A stretch of DNA of 64,000 nt from Pseudomonas sp. C1C7 (lineage in GTDB: Bacteria > Pseudomonadota > Gammaproteobacteria > Pseudomonadales > Pseudomonadaceae): positions 62,001 through 126,000 of the forward strand of contig NZ_JABFMP010000013.1 in assembly GCF_013359595.1 (NCBI RefSeq). Reading direction: 5' to 3'. Positions 30,201-39,080 of this stretch are shown piece by piece. The stretch's first letter is position 1, and every line of letters starts with the position of its first letter. The notes under the pieces are model-generated. The model did not search any database and was not told the DNA's origin. It saw nothing but the letters and a program-made list of their open reading frames with translations. The position numbers and the translations under genes were made by a program.

Positions 30201-30939
30201 TACGCACCTTGGCCGGCAGATTTTCCGCCAGGGCTTGCAGCTCGCCAGTCAGTTGCCCGTTCAGGTAACCGCTGCTGTCGGCTTTCAGATTCAAGGTCTT
30301 CAGCAGATCACCGTCGACATTCAGCGCCAGTGCCCAAGGCTCGGTGCCGGGCGAAGGCAGGGTCAGTTTGCCCTCGGCCTTGAGTGGCCAGCTGCCGGTG
30401 GGTTGCAACAGGCCGGAGAGATCCAGGCTCAGCTCGTCGCGTTGCAAATGCACCGAATCGATCTGCAAGCCGTTGGCGGTCCAGTGCGCCGCCAGTTGCA
30501 GGCCCTTGAGCTGTTCACTGCCGTTGAACAGCAGGCTGCCGACCTGAATGTCGCCCAGTTCCAGGGCCACGGGCAGCTTCAAGTCCGGAAGGCTGATCGG
30601 CCCGCTGTCTGGCGCGTCGTTGCTCGGCGGAATTTGCAGGCTGACCTGATCGGCCTTCAGCTGATCGATGCACAGGGTCATGCGGGTCAGGCACAGTGGC
30701 CGCCAGGCGAAGATCACTTTGTTCAGCTCGACCCGGTCGCTGCCCTGCTCCCACAACAGATGATCGGCGCTCCACTGGCTGCCGAGACGACCCTGGAAAT
30801 TGTTCAGGGTCAGGCCCGGCACGAACCCCAGCGCCCAGCGGCTACCGGTCGCTGTGCCGAGCACGCTGGTCAATGTCACGACGATCAGCAACAGCAGCGC
30901 CAGAATCGCCAGTGACACAATCTTCAAACCACGCTTCAC
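27265..30939 (-). CDS. tamB: Translocation and assembly module subunit TamB
   Basis: This 1224-residue AsmA-like/TamB protein is anchored in the inner membrane by one N-terminal helix ([22 protein letters not shown], residues 5-26) and spans the periplasm. The body is a long run of amphipathic beta-strands (repeated [8 protein letters not shown]-type and LDLQG-type segments). The conserved C-terminal TamB domain is readable as [41 protein letters not shown] and [30 protein letters not shown]. It overlaps the tamA stop by four bases (ATGA). The pair functions in outer-membrane protein insertion and lipid homeostasis. Confidence 0.95.
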   Translation of the reverse strand: [1224 protein letters not shown]

Positions 30940-32663
30940 AACTCTGGCCCCATGGAAAAGTGCAATCGGATACCGCCATCGTCGTCCAGCGCATGGGCCA
31001 GGTCGAGGCGGATCGGCCCCACCGGCGACACCCAGCGCACACCGATACCGACCCCGGTCTTGAGGCTCGGCAGTTCAAAGTCATTGAAGGCGTTGCCTTG
31101 ATCGACAAAGGTTGCGACCCGCCATTTTTCGGCCACCGAATATTGGTACTCGGCACTGGCTGTCACCATGTAGCGGCCACCGATGCGGTCGCCCTGGTTG
31201 TTCTCCGGCGACAGGCTCTGATAGTCGTAGCCGCGCACGCTCTGATCGCCACCAGCGAAGAAACGCAGAGAAGGCGGGATCGATTTGAAGCCGTTGGTGG
31301 CGCTACCGCCGACCTGCACCCGACCGAGGAACCGGTGTTTGTCGAACACCGTGGTCAAGCCTTTGACCAGCGCCGAGCCGTACACCAGATTGTTGTCCGA
31401 ACCCAACCCCTCCTTGGCCACCTTGGTTTCGAACGCCAGGCGATAGCCATTGTGCGGGTCGATGCGGTTGTCGCTTTTAAGGTAGGTGTAGCTCACACCG
31501 GGCATCAGCAAGGTACTGAGTCCGGAGTCGTCACCGAGCCGGTACTCCTCACGTTGCCACTTGAGCGACACCACGCGCTGCCAGCCGCTGGGCAACTTGC
31601 TGTGCCATTCGGGACCCAGGGTCAGCAGCTTGCTGAGGCTGTCCTTGTCGGCGATTTCCTCGTTCTGGTAACCGCCGGCGAAACGCAGTTTGTCGGTCAG
31701 CGGCGGGTCCAGCGGGATGTCGTAGAACAGCCCGACGTTCTGCCGGGGCGCGGAGATTTCGGTTTCCCAGCCATAGCTGTGACCCTGGGGATTGACCCAG
31801 TGGCGGGTCCAGTTGGCCTTGACCCGCGGGCCGACGTCGGTGGAATAACCAAGCCCCAGGCCCATGGTTCGCGGCTTGCGGGTGTCCAGCTTGACGTCGA
31901 CCGGGATCACGTTGTCTTTCGCCGCCGTAGGCGCGGCATCGACCCGCACGCCCTCGAAGTATCCGCTCGATTGCAGCGCCTGGCTGAGTTCGGCGATCAG
32001 TTCGGAGTCGTAGGGCGTACCGGCCTTGAACGGCACCATGCGTTGCAGCAGGTCTTCATCGAACGGGGTGTCGCCTTCGAAACTGATCTTGCCCATGGAG
32101 TAACGCGGACCGCTGTCGTAGATCAGCTCTATATCAGCCACGCCGGCCCGCGGGTCGACTGCCAGTTTCGAGCTGGTGAACCGACCGCTGAAGAAACCGA
32201 AACGCGAGGCCTGGTTCTGGATCAGCCGCTTGGCGTCGTCGTATTGTCCATGATTGAGCACGGCGCCGGTCTGCAGCGCATGGTTCTTGGGCACACGAAA
32301 GGACTTGAGGGACGCCGCCGGACCGTCGACGCGGATGGTGACGTTGCGCAGGTGCACCGGCTCGCCGGGTTCGATGTCGAGGATCAGGTGCGGGGTTTTG
32401 CCACCGGTCACCTTGCTGTCGATCTGCGGCTGGTAATAACCCAGGGCCTGGGCGGCCTTGCGCGCCTGTTCTTCGGCGCCGCGACTGAAGCGCAACAGTG
32501 CCTCTTCGTCACGATCGCCGAGACTGCCGATATAGCCTTCTATATTGGCTTTGAGTGCATCGTTGGACGGTTTGATCCGCACATCCAATTCACTTTGGGC
32601 CAGTGCCGTGCAACTGCTGATCAGCAGGAGCACGCCACCGGTGATTCTTCCTGGAAACTTCAT
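30936..32663 (-). CDS. tamA: Translocation and assembly module subunit TamA
   Basis: This 575-residue Omp85-family outer-membrane protein has a signal peptide (MKFPGRITGGVLLLISSCTALAQ), three POTRA-type domains (about 25-265, e.g. FFSGRFTSSKLAVDPRAGVADIELIYDSGPRYSMGKISFEG) and a C-terminal barrel. The barrel holds RGYDYQSLSPENNQGDRIGGRYM (the conserved RGY lid motif) and a terminal aromatic strand. The ATG at 32663 is used here. A GTG six codons upstream (32681) has a better ribosome site (AAGGA five bases before) and may be the true start. It is coupled to tamB by ATGA. Confidence 0.94.
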   Translation of the reverse strand: MKFPGRITGGVLLLISSCTALAQSELDVRIKPSNDALKANIEGYIGSLGDRDEEALLRFSRGAEEQARKAAQALGYYQPQIDSKVTGGKTPHLILDIEPGEPVHLRNVTIRVDGPAASLKSFRVPKNHALQTGAVLNHGQYDDAKRLIQNQASRFGFFSGRFTSSKLAVDPRAGVADIELIYDSGPRYSMGKISFEGDTPFDEDLLQRMVPFKAGTPYDSELIAELSQALQSSGYFEGVRVDAAPTAAKDNVIPVDVKLDTRKPRTMGLGLGYSTDVGPRVKANWTRHWVNPQGHSYGWETEISAPRQNVGLFYDIPLDPPLTDKLRFAGGYQNEEIADKDSLSKLLTLGPEWHSKLPSGWQRVVSLKWQREEYRLGDDSGLSTLLMPGVSYTYLKSDNRIDPHNGYRLAFETKVAKEGLGSDNNLVYGSALVKGLTTVFDKHRFLGRVQVGGSATNGFKSIPPSLRFFAGGDQSVRGYDYQSLSPENNQGDRIGGRYMVTASAEYQYSVAEKWRVATFVDQGNAFNDFELPSLKTGVGIGVRWVSPVGPIRLDLAHALDDDGGIRLHFSMGPEL

Positions 32664-32741
32664 AAGCGCGGATGCTATCACGGGCTTCCTTATAAACATC
32701 GGGAGGGTGATAGAACCCGGCTCGCCCGGAAAGTTCGCCAC

Positions 32742-33392
32742 TCAGGCCGTCGCGCTCTGCACCACCTGGGGGTTGGGGTGAAAAAACACGTGTTCGCGCA
32801 CCGGTCCCACCGCCACCTCGCCAATTTCCTCGTAGCCCTGGCGCTTGTAGAACTCCAGATAGCGCGCATCGCCGGTGTCGAGCACCACGCCCTGGGAGGT
32901 TTCATCCACCGCGCACCAGTTGTGCACCGCCTGCAGCAGCTGTTCGCCAAAGTGCTTGCCCTGGAACTGCGGGTGAATCCCCAGCAACGGCAGGACATGT
33001 ACCGAGTCCGACGGCGAGCACGCGGCGACCGCATCGTGATATTCGAGGTAACGACGGGTGCAGCGAAAGCCGGTGCTGAGTACCATGCGCAGGCGCCAGG
33101 CCCAGCTTTCGGTGATACCGAGCCGACGTTGCGGTGGCGCGATCAGGGCGATGCCGATCAGGCGGTCGTTGACCAGCAGGCCGATGGCCGGCAAGTCCTG
33201 CATGAAGTGCTGCGTGACCAGCTCGCGCACCGTGGCGCGCACCCGCTGCTCATAGCCCGGACGCTCGGCTTCGAACAGGTAGCTGAACGTCGGCTCGTGC
33301 CGATACGCCTGATACAACAGGGAACGCGCTTCGCGGGAATAGCCGCTGTCGAGCATGTGGATATCGGCGATGGCGCTGGAGGTTTCGGGCAT
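32742..33392 (-). CDS. GNAT-family N-acetyltransferase
   Basis: This is a 216-residue protein from ATG 33392 (MPETSSAIADIHMLD), chosen for GGGGAG upstream. The longer frame to 33506 has no supporting context. The acetyl-CoA binding core is visible as HVLPLLGIHPQFQGKHFGEQLLQAVHNWC (motif A, Q-x-x-G-x-G/A variant QFQGKHFG), followed by VLDTGDARYLEFYKRQGYEEIGE (motif B). It is a cytoplasmic enzyme transferring acetyl from acetyl-CoA to an unknown amine. It is transcribed divergently from xthA. Confidence 0.9.
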   Translation of the reverse strand: MPETSSAIADIHMLDSGYSREARSLLYQAYRHEPTFSYLFEAERPGYEQRVRATVRELVTQHFMQDLPAIGLLVNDRLIGIALIAPPQRRLGITESWAWRLRMVLSTGFRCTRRYLEYHDAVAACSPSDSVHVLPLLGIHPQFQGKHFGEQLLQAVHNWCAVDETSQGVVLDTGDARYLEFYKRQGYEEIGEVAVGPVREHVFFHPNPQVVQSATA

Positions 33393-33616
33393 GACGGTTG
33401 ATCTCCCCGGCACAGCTCGAGTGGCTGCGCTCTTTTTGATATGAGGCAGTGGGCGACGACACAGTTCCTCCACAGGTATAGACGCTTGGAGCAAGACTTG
33501 CCCCACTGCCGATCAGTCATCTCAGAACGCGAGGTTCGCGGTGGATTGATTCGATGCAACACTGGCCCGATTCCTAGAGGTCAGCTAGCATCGCCCTTTT
33601 GCCAGGACTGCCGACC

Positions 33617-34429
33617 ATGAAGATCGTCTCCTTCAACATCAACGGGCTGCGCGCCCGTCCCCATCAGCTGGCGGCGCTGATCGAAAAGCACCAGCCCGAT
33701 GTGATCGGGTTGCAGGAAACCAAGGTCCACGACGACCAGTTCCCCCTCGATGAAGTCAAGGCCCTGGGCTACCACGTGTATTTCCACGGTCAGAAAGGCC
33801 ACTACGGCGTCGCCCTGCTCTCGCGCCAGGAACCGATTGCCGTGCACAAGGGTTTTGCCACCGACGACGAAGACGCCCAGCGCCGCTTCATCTGGGGCAC
33901 CTTCGCCGACGCCAATGGCGCGCCGGTGACCATCATGAACGGCTACTTCCCCCAGGGCGAAAGCCGCGACCATCCGACCAAATTCCCGGCCAAGGCGCGC
34001 TTCTACAGCGATCTGCAAGTGCTGCTGGAAAGCCAGTTCAAGAACGACCAGTCGCTGGTGGTCATGGGCGACGTGAACATTTCCCCGGAAGACTGCGACA
34101 TCGGCATCGGCCCGGACAACATGAAACGCTGGCTGAAAACCGGCAAATGCAGCTTCCTGCCCGAAGAACGCGAGTGGATGGCGCGCCTGAAGAACTGGGG
34201 CCTGACCGACAGCTTCCGCCACCTGAACCCCGAAGTGGCTGACGTCTTCAGCTGGTTCGACTACCGCAGCCGCGGTTTCGAGGACGAACCCAAGCGTGGG
34301 CTGCGGATCGACGTGATCCTCGCTTCCCACGGCTTGCTGCCTCGAGTCAAGGCGGCGGGTGTCGACTATGAACTGCGCGGAATGGAAAAACCGTCGGATC
34401 ATGCGCCGATCTGGCTTGAATTGAGCTAA
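33617..34429 (+). CDS. xthA: Exodeoxyribonuclease III
   Basis: This 270-residue AP endonuclease/3'-5' exonuclease belongs to the EEP superfamily. The start ATG 33617 gives [18 protein letters not shown]. Catalytic blocks are [14 protein letters not shown] (metal Glu), [44 protein letters not shown] (Asp-x-Asn), [20 protein letters not shown] and a terminal KPSDHAPIW with the catalytic Asp-His pair. The family match is close along its whole length, and it is distinct from Crc, which lacks several of these residues. It acts in base excision repair. A REP hairpin follows the stop. Confidence 0.96.
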   Translation: MKIVSFNINGLRARPHQLAALIEKHQPDVIGLQETKVHDDQFPLDEVKALGYHVYFHGQKGHYGVALLSRQEPIAVHKGFATDDEDAQRRFIWGTFADANGAPVTIMNGYFPQGESRDHPTKFPAKARFYSDLQVLLESQFKNDQSLVVMGDVNISPEDCDIGIGPDNMKRWLKTGKCSFLPEEREWMARLKNWGLTDSFRHLNPEVADVFSWFDYRSRGFEDEPKRGLRIDVILASHGLLPRVKAAGVDYELRGMEKPSDHAPIWLELS

Positions 34430-34433
34430 AAGC

Positions 34434-34510
34434 AAAAGATCGCAGCCTGCGGCAGCTCCTACCTTGGATAGGTGTACTCCTGTAGGAGCTGCCGCGGACT
34501 GCGATCTTTT
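34434..34510. repeat. REP hairpin after xthA
   Basis: AAAAGATCGCAGCCTGCGGC faces GCCGCGGACTGCGATCTTTT, with AGCTCCTAC/TGTAGGAGCT inner arms. It lies directly behind the xthA stop and before the PstS-like gene, and probably shapes the xthA 3' end. Confidence 0.88.
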
Positions 34511-34581
34511 GATCTGTCATATTTCCGACATCCTACTGACTTAATCTCCCGGCACTCCCTTTGGCTATATAAGGTGCCGGC

Positions 34582-35922
34582 ATGACGCTGCGCGTGTTGT
34601 TCCTGTTGATGCTCTGCGTCTGGCTGCCGCTGACGGCTTCAGCCGGTGATTTGCCGACGCCGGAACACGGCCCGGTGCTGCGCATCCAGGGGTCCAACAC
34701 CATCGGCGCCGCGTTGGGCCCGGCGCTGGTCCAGGGTCTGATGCGCCAACAGGGCCTGGTCAAGATTCACAGCGAAACCCCGGACACCGCCAACGAACTG
34801 CGCATCGTCGGCGAAACCGCCCAGGGGCGCCGGGTCGAGGTGGAACTGGCGGCCCACGGCTCCAGCACCGGCTTTGCCGCGCTGAAAACCGGCAACGCCG
34901 ACCTCGCCGCCTCATCGCGCCCGATCAAGGACCGCGAGGTGACAGACCTGCAAGCCCTGGGCGATCTGAAAAGCCCCGGCGCCGAACAGGTCATCGCCAT
35001 CGACGGCCTGGCGATCATCCTCCACCCGCAAAACCCGCTGAACCAGCTGGACACTGTGCAACTGGCGCGGATTTTCAGCGGCGACGTCAAAACCTGGGAA
35101 GAAGTCGGCGGCAACGGCGGCCCGATTCATCTGTATGCGCGGGATGATCAATCCGGCACCTACGACACCTTCAAGGAACTGGTACTCAGCGGTCGCGGGA
35201 AAACCCTGAGCGGCGCCGCGAAACGCTTCGAATCCAGCGAGCAGTTGTCCGACGCGATCAGCCTCGACCCGCAGGGCATCGGCTTCATTGGCCTGCCCTA
35301 CGTGCGCCAGGCCAAGGCGGTGGCGATTGTCGATGGCCAGTCCCAGGCCATGCTCCCGCTCAACAGCCTGATTGCCACCGAAGACTACCCGTTGTCCCGC
35401 CGTCTGTTCTTTTACCTGCCGCCGGCCGGTAACAACCGATGGGCCGAGGCACTGGTGGCGTTTGCCCAAAGCAGCCAGGGCCAGGCGATTGTCGCGGCCA
35501 ACGGTTTCATCGCCCAGACCGTGCAGGCCATGACCGTCACGCCGAACGCGCTGATGCCCGAGGGGTATCAGGGGCTCAGCCGTCACGCCCAGCGGCTGTC
35601 GGTGAATTTTCGTTTCGAGGAAGGCAGCGCCACGCTGGACAACAAGGCCCGGCAGGACCTGACACGGGTGCTCGACTATATAAAGCAGCATGAGAAAAAC
35701 GATCGGCAGATCACCCTGGTCGGCTTTGGCGACGCCAAGAGCGACCCGGCACGCGCCGACCTGCTATCGAAACTGCGGGCCATGGCGGTACGGCGGGAAC
35801 TGGTGAAAAGCGGCGTGGTGTTGCGCGAGGTGCGCGGGTTTGGTGCCGAGATGCCGGTGGCGGCCAATAACGAGGATGAGGGGCGGATCAAGAATCGGCG
35901 GGTTGAGGTTTGGGTTTACTGA
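34582..35922 (+). CDS. PstS-like substrate-binding domain fused to OmpA-like domain
   Basis: This is a 446-residue exported protein with a signal peptide (MTLRVLFLLMLCVWLPLTASA). Residues about 30-310 form a phosphate-binding-type periplasmic domain: IQGSNTIGAALGPALVQGL, AASSRPIKDREV, IAIDGLAIILHPQNPLNQL, IFSGDVKTWEEVGG and YARDDQSGTYDTFKELVL are typical PstS-family blocks. Residues about 335-446 form an OmpA peptidoglycan-binding domain (VNFRFEEGSATLDNKARQDLTRVLDYI and GFGDAKSDPARADLLSKLRAMAVRRELVKSGV, ending NNEDEGRIKNRRVEVWV). No Pst permease or ATPase is adjacent, so it is probably not a simple transporter part. A cell-wall-anchored ligand-binding role is inferred. Confidence 0.85.
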   Translation: MTLRVLFLLMLCVWLPLTASAGDLPTPEHGPVLRIQGSNTIGAALGPALVQGLMRQQGLVKIHSETPDTANELRIVGETAQGRRVEVELAAHGSSTGFAALKTGNADLAASSRPIKDREVTDLQALGDLKSPGAEQVIAIDGLAIILHPQNPLNQLDTVQLARIFSGDVKTWEEVGGNGGPIHLYARDDQSGTYDTFKELVLSGRGKTLSGAAKRFESSEQLSDAISLDPQGIGFIGLPYVRQAKAVAIVDGQSQAMLPLNSLIATEDYPLSRRLFFYLPPAGNNRWAEALVAFAQSSQGQAIVAANGFIAQTVQAMTVTPNALMPEGYQGLSRHAQRLSVNFRFEEGSATLDNKARQDLTRVLDYIKQHEKNDRQITLVGFGDAKSDPARADLLSKLRAMAVRRELVKSGVVLREVRGFGAEMPVAANNEDEGRIKNRRVEVWVY

Positions 35923-35939
35923 GTTGAATGGCCAAGCAA

Positions 35940-36062
35940 TGTGGCGAGGGAGCATGCTCCCGCTCGGTTGCGCAGCAACCGCAATTCAGGCGACCCGTTA
36001 ATCCCGGCGTACCTGATTTGGGGCCGCTTCGCGACCCAGCGGGAGCAAGCTCCCTCGCCACA
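35940..36062. repeat. Large imperfect inverted repeat with TGTGGCGAGGGAGC ends
   Basis: Outer arms TGTGGCGAGGGAGC (35940) and GCTCCCTCGCCACA (ending 36062) are exact reverse complements, and the inner part CTCCCGCT/AGCGGGAG also pairs. It lies between convergent genes and belongs to a second REP-like family. Confidence 0.8.
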
Positions 36063-36069
36063 GAGTTTT

Positions 36070-37299
<1,230 letters not shown>

Positions 37300-37403
37300 G
37301 AGCAGATACCTTCTTGGGGGAGGTTGTTTAGATCATGCAATCGATGCTAGAACAGCTACGAAAATTTACCTAGCCTATTCTCGGCGTGTATTAACATTCA
37401 TCA

Positions 37404-37418
37404 CCGATATATGATCGG
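37404..37418. promoter_or_regulatory. Possible LysR-type binding palindrome
   Basis: CCGATATATGATCGG has 5-bp inverted arms with a 5-base centre. It lies in the 188-base spacer between the acyl-CoA dehydrogenase gene and the divergent LysR gene, 70 bases before the regulator start. Confidence 0.45.
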
Positions 37419-37487
37419 CTGATTGCCAAGGCCCTCCCGGGCCCGAAGAAGACGTCCCGATAACACCTTATAAAAAGAGTGCAGCGC

Positions 37488-38417
37488 ATGAATCTGAGCA
37501 AGGTCGACCTCAACCTTTTCATCGTCTTCGACGCGATCTACACCGAAGCCAACCTGACTCGCGCCGGGCAGATCGTCGGCATTACCCAGCCCGCGGTGTC
37601 CAATGCCCTGGCCCGCCTGCGCGAGACCTTCAACGATCCGCTGTTCGTGCGCACCGCCCAGGGCATGGTGCCCACGCCCATGGCGCAGAACATCATCGGC
37701 CCGGTGCGCAACGCCCTTTCGCTGCTGCGCGTCTCGGTGCAGGAAAGCCGCATCTTCAATCCGCAGCAAGCGGTCAAGACCTACCGCATCAGCATGACCG
37801 ACCTCACCGAGGCCGTGATCCTGCCACCGCTGTTCCAACGTTTGCGCCGCCTGGCGCCCACGGTGATCATCGAAAGCTTTTTGTCCAAACGCCGCGAAAC
37901 CACCAAGGAACTGGCCGCCGGGCGCCTGGATTTTGCCGTGGACGCGCCGCTCAACACCGACCCGCAAGTGCGTCACGTCAAGTTGATGGAGGACCGTTAC
38001 GTCTGCGCCATGCGCAAGGGGCACCCGCTGGCGGGCAAGGAAAAGCTCACCCTCGATGAATACCTGGGGCTGACCCACATCCATATTTCCAGCCGCCGCA
38101 GCGGCCTGGGTTATGTCGACCTGGCGCTGGGCAAGATGGGCATCCAGCGCAAGATCGCCCTGCGCTCCCAGCATTACCTGATGGCCTCGCAAGTGATGCA
38201 GCAGACCGACATGGTCATGACCGTACCGGAGCGTTTCGCCCGCCGTAACGATTTGCACGCGTTCAATTTGCCGGTCAACGACGTGCCGCCGGTCGAAACC
38301 CACCTCTACTGGCACGAAAGCACCGACCAGGACCCGGCCAACCGTTGGATGCGCGAGCAGATGATCGAGTTGTGCCAGCAGGTGACGGCGCATGAGAAAA
38401 AACTCGAGAGCGCGTAG
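37488..38417 (+). CDS. LysR-family transcriptional regulator
   Basis: This 309-residue regulator starts at ATG 37488 (MNLSKVDLNLFIVFDAIY), with AAAGAG just upstream. A GTG at 37479 is an alternative. The N-terminal helix-turn-helix is NLTRAGQIVGITQPAVSNALARLRETFNDPLFVRTAQGMVPT. The effector domain covers residues about 90-300 (YRISMTDLTEAVILPPLFQRL and KLMEDRYVCAMRKGHPLAG). It resembles NodD/LinR-like members by its start. It is divergent from the acyl-CoA dehydrogenase and is the natural candidate regulator of it. Confidence 0.93.
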   Translation: MNLSKVDLNLFIVFDAIYTEANLTRAGQIVGITQPAVSNALARLRETFNDPLFVRTAQGMVPTPMAQNIIGPVRNALSLLRVSVQESRIFNPQQAVKTYRISMTDLTEAVILPPLFQRLRRLAPTVIIESFLSKRRETTKELAAGRLDFAVDAPLNTDPQVRHVKLMEDRYVCAMRKGHPLAGKEKLTLDEYLGLTHIHISSRRSGLGYVDLALGKMGIQRKIALRSQHYLMASQVMQQTDMVMTVPERFARRNDLHAFNLPVNDVPPVETHLYWHESTDQDPANRWMREQMIELCQQVTAHEKKLESA

Positions 38418-38434
38418 GTCGCAGCAGCGCGTCG

Positions 38435-38528
38435 CCTTCTTCGCGGGCAAGCCTCGCTCCTACAGAGATACCGGTCGTCCGCAATTTTTTGCGAACCTGC
38501 AGGAGCGAGGCTTGCCCGCGAAGAGGCC
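38435..38528. repeat. REP inverted repeat, GCGGGCAAGCCTCGCTCCTACAG family
   Basis: CTTCGCGGGCAAGCCTCGCT with CCTACAG faces CTGCAGG with AGCGAGGCTTGCCCGCGAAG across about 33 bases. It follows the LysR gene. Related copies are at 42345 and 45470. Confidence 0.88.
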
Positions 38529-38555
38529 CGTAATGACACCAGAAAACCCTTCCCC

Positions 38556-38571
38556 TTGACGTATACGTCAA
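38556..38571 (+). promoter_or_regulatory. LiuR operator / liuR-liuE promoter
   Basis: TTGACGTATACGTCAA is a perfect 16-bp palindrome 42 bases before liuR. Its first six bases can serve as a -35 element, with TAGCTT at 38580-38585 as -10 after an 18-base spacer, which is the slightly long spacing MerR-type regulators act on. Related palindromes occur before liuA at 42459 and 42503. Confidence 0.8.
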
Positions 38572-38613
38572 CCTGCCTTTAGCTTAGCGCCATGACCTTT
38601 CGTGAGCGCTTCC

Positions 38614-39015
38614 ATGAGCAGCCAGACCTACAGCATTTCCGACCTCGCCCGCGAGCTCGACATCACCACCCGGGCCATTCGTTTCTATGAAGAGCAAGGC
38701 CTGCTCAGCCCCGAGCGTCGGGGGCAGGAACGCATCTATTCGCCCCGTGACAAGGTCAGCCTGAAACTGATCCTGCGGGGCAAGCGCATCGGCTTTTCCC
38801 TGGCCGAATGCCGCGAGCTGATCGAACTCTACGATCCCTCCAGCGGTAACACCAAGCAACTGCACAGCATGCTGGCGAAAATCAGCGAACGCCGGGCGCA
38901 GCTGGAACAGCAACTGCTGGACATCGAACAGATGAAACTGGAACTCGACACCGCCGAAGAGCGCTGCGCGCAGGCGCTGGAGCAAACCCTCAAGAGTCAG
39001 CAGGCGATTCAATAG
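38614..39015 (+). CDS. liuR: MerR-family regulator of leucine/isovalerate catabolism
   Basis: This is a 133-residue MerR protein: winged helix-turn-helix YSISDLARELDITTRAIRFYEEQGLLSPERRGQERIYSPRD at the N-terminus, then a dimerisation coiled coil rich in leucine and glutamine (RRAQLEQQLLDIEQMKLELDTAEERCAQALEQ). The start ATG 38614 gives MSSQTYSISDLAREL, and a GTG at 38602 is possible. It is named liuR because liuE follows after 65 bases, liuABCD lies nearby, and the same palindrome precedes both units. Confidence 0.93.
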   Translation: MSSQTYSISDLARELDITTRAIRFYEEQGLLSPERRGQERIYSPRDKVSLKLILRGKRIGFSLAECRELIELYDPSSGNTKQLHSMLAKISERRAQLEQQLLDIEQMKLELDTAEERCAQALEQTLKSQQAIQ

Positions 39016-39080
39016 ATCTACACAAATACCGCCGCTCCCACATTGGAACGTCGTCAGCCAATTACAACAGGTCCAATCCC

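Noticed and set aside
33617-34429. crc rather than xthA
   Set aside because: All catalytic residues of exodeoxyribonuclease III are present, and the full-length match is to XthA.
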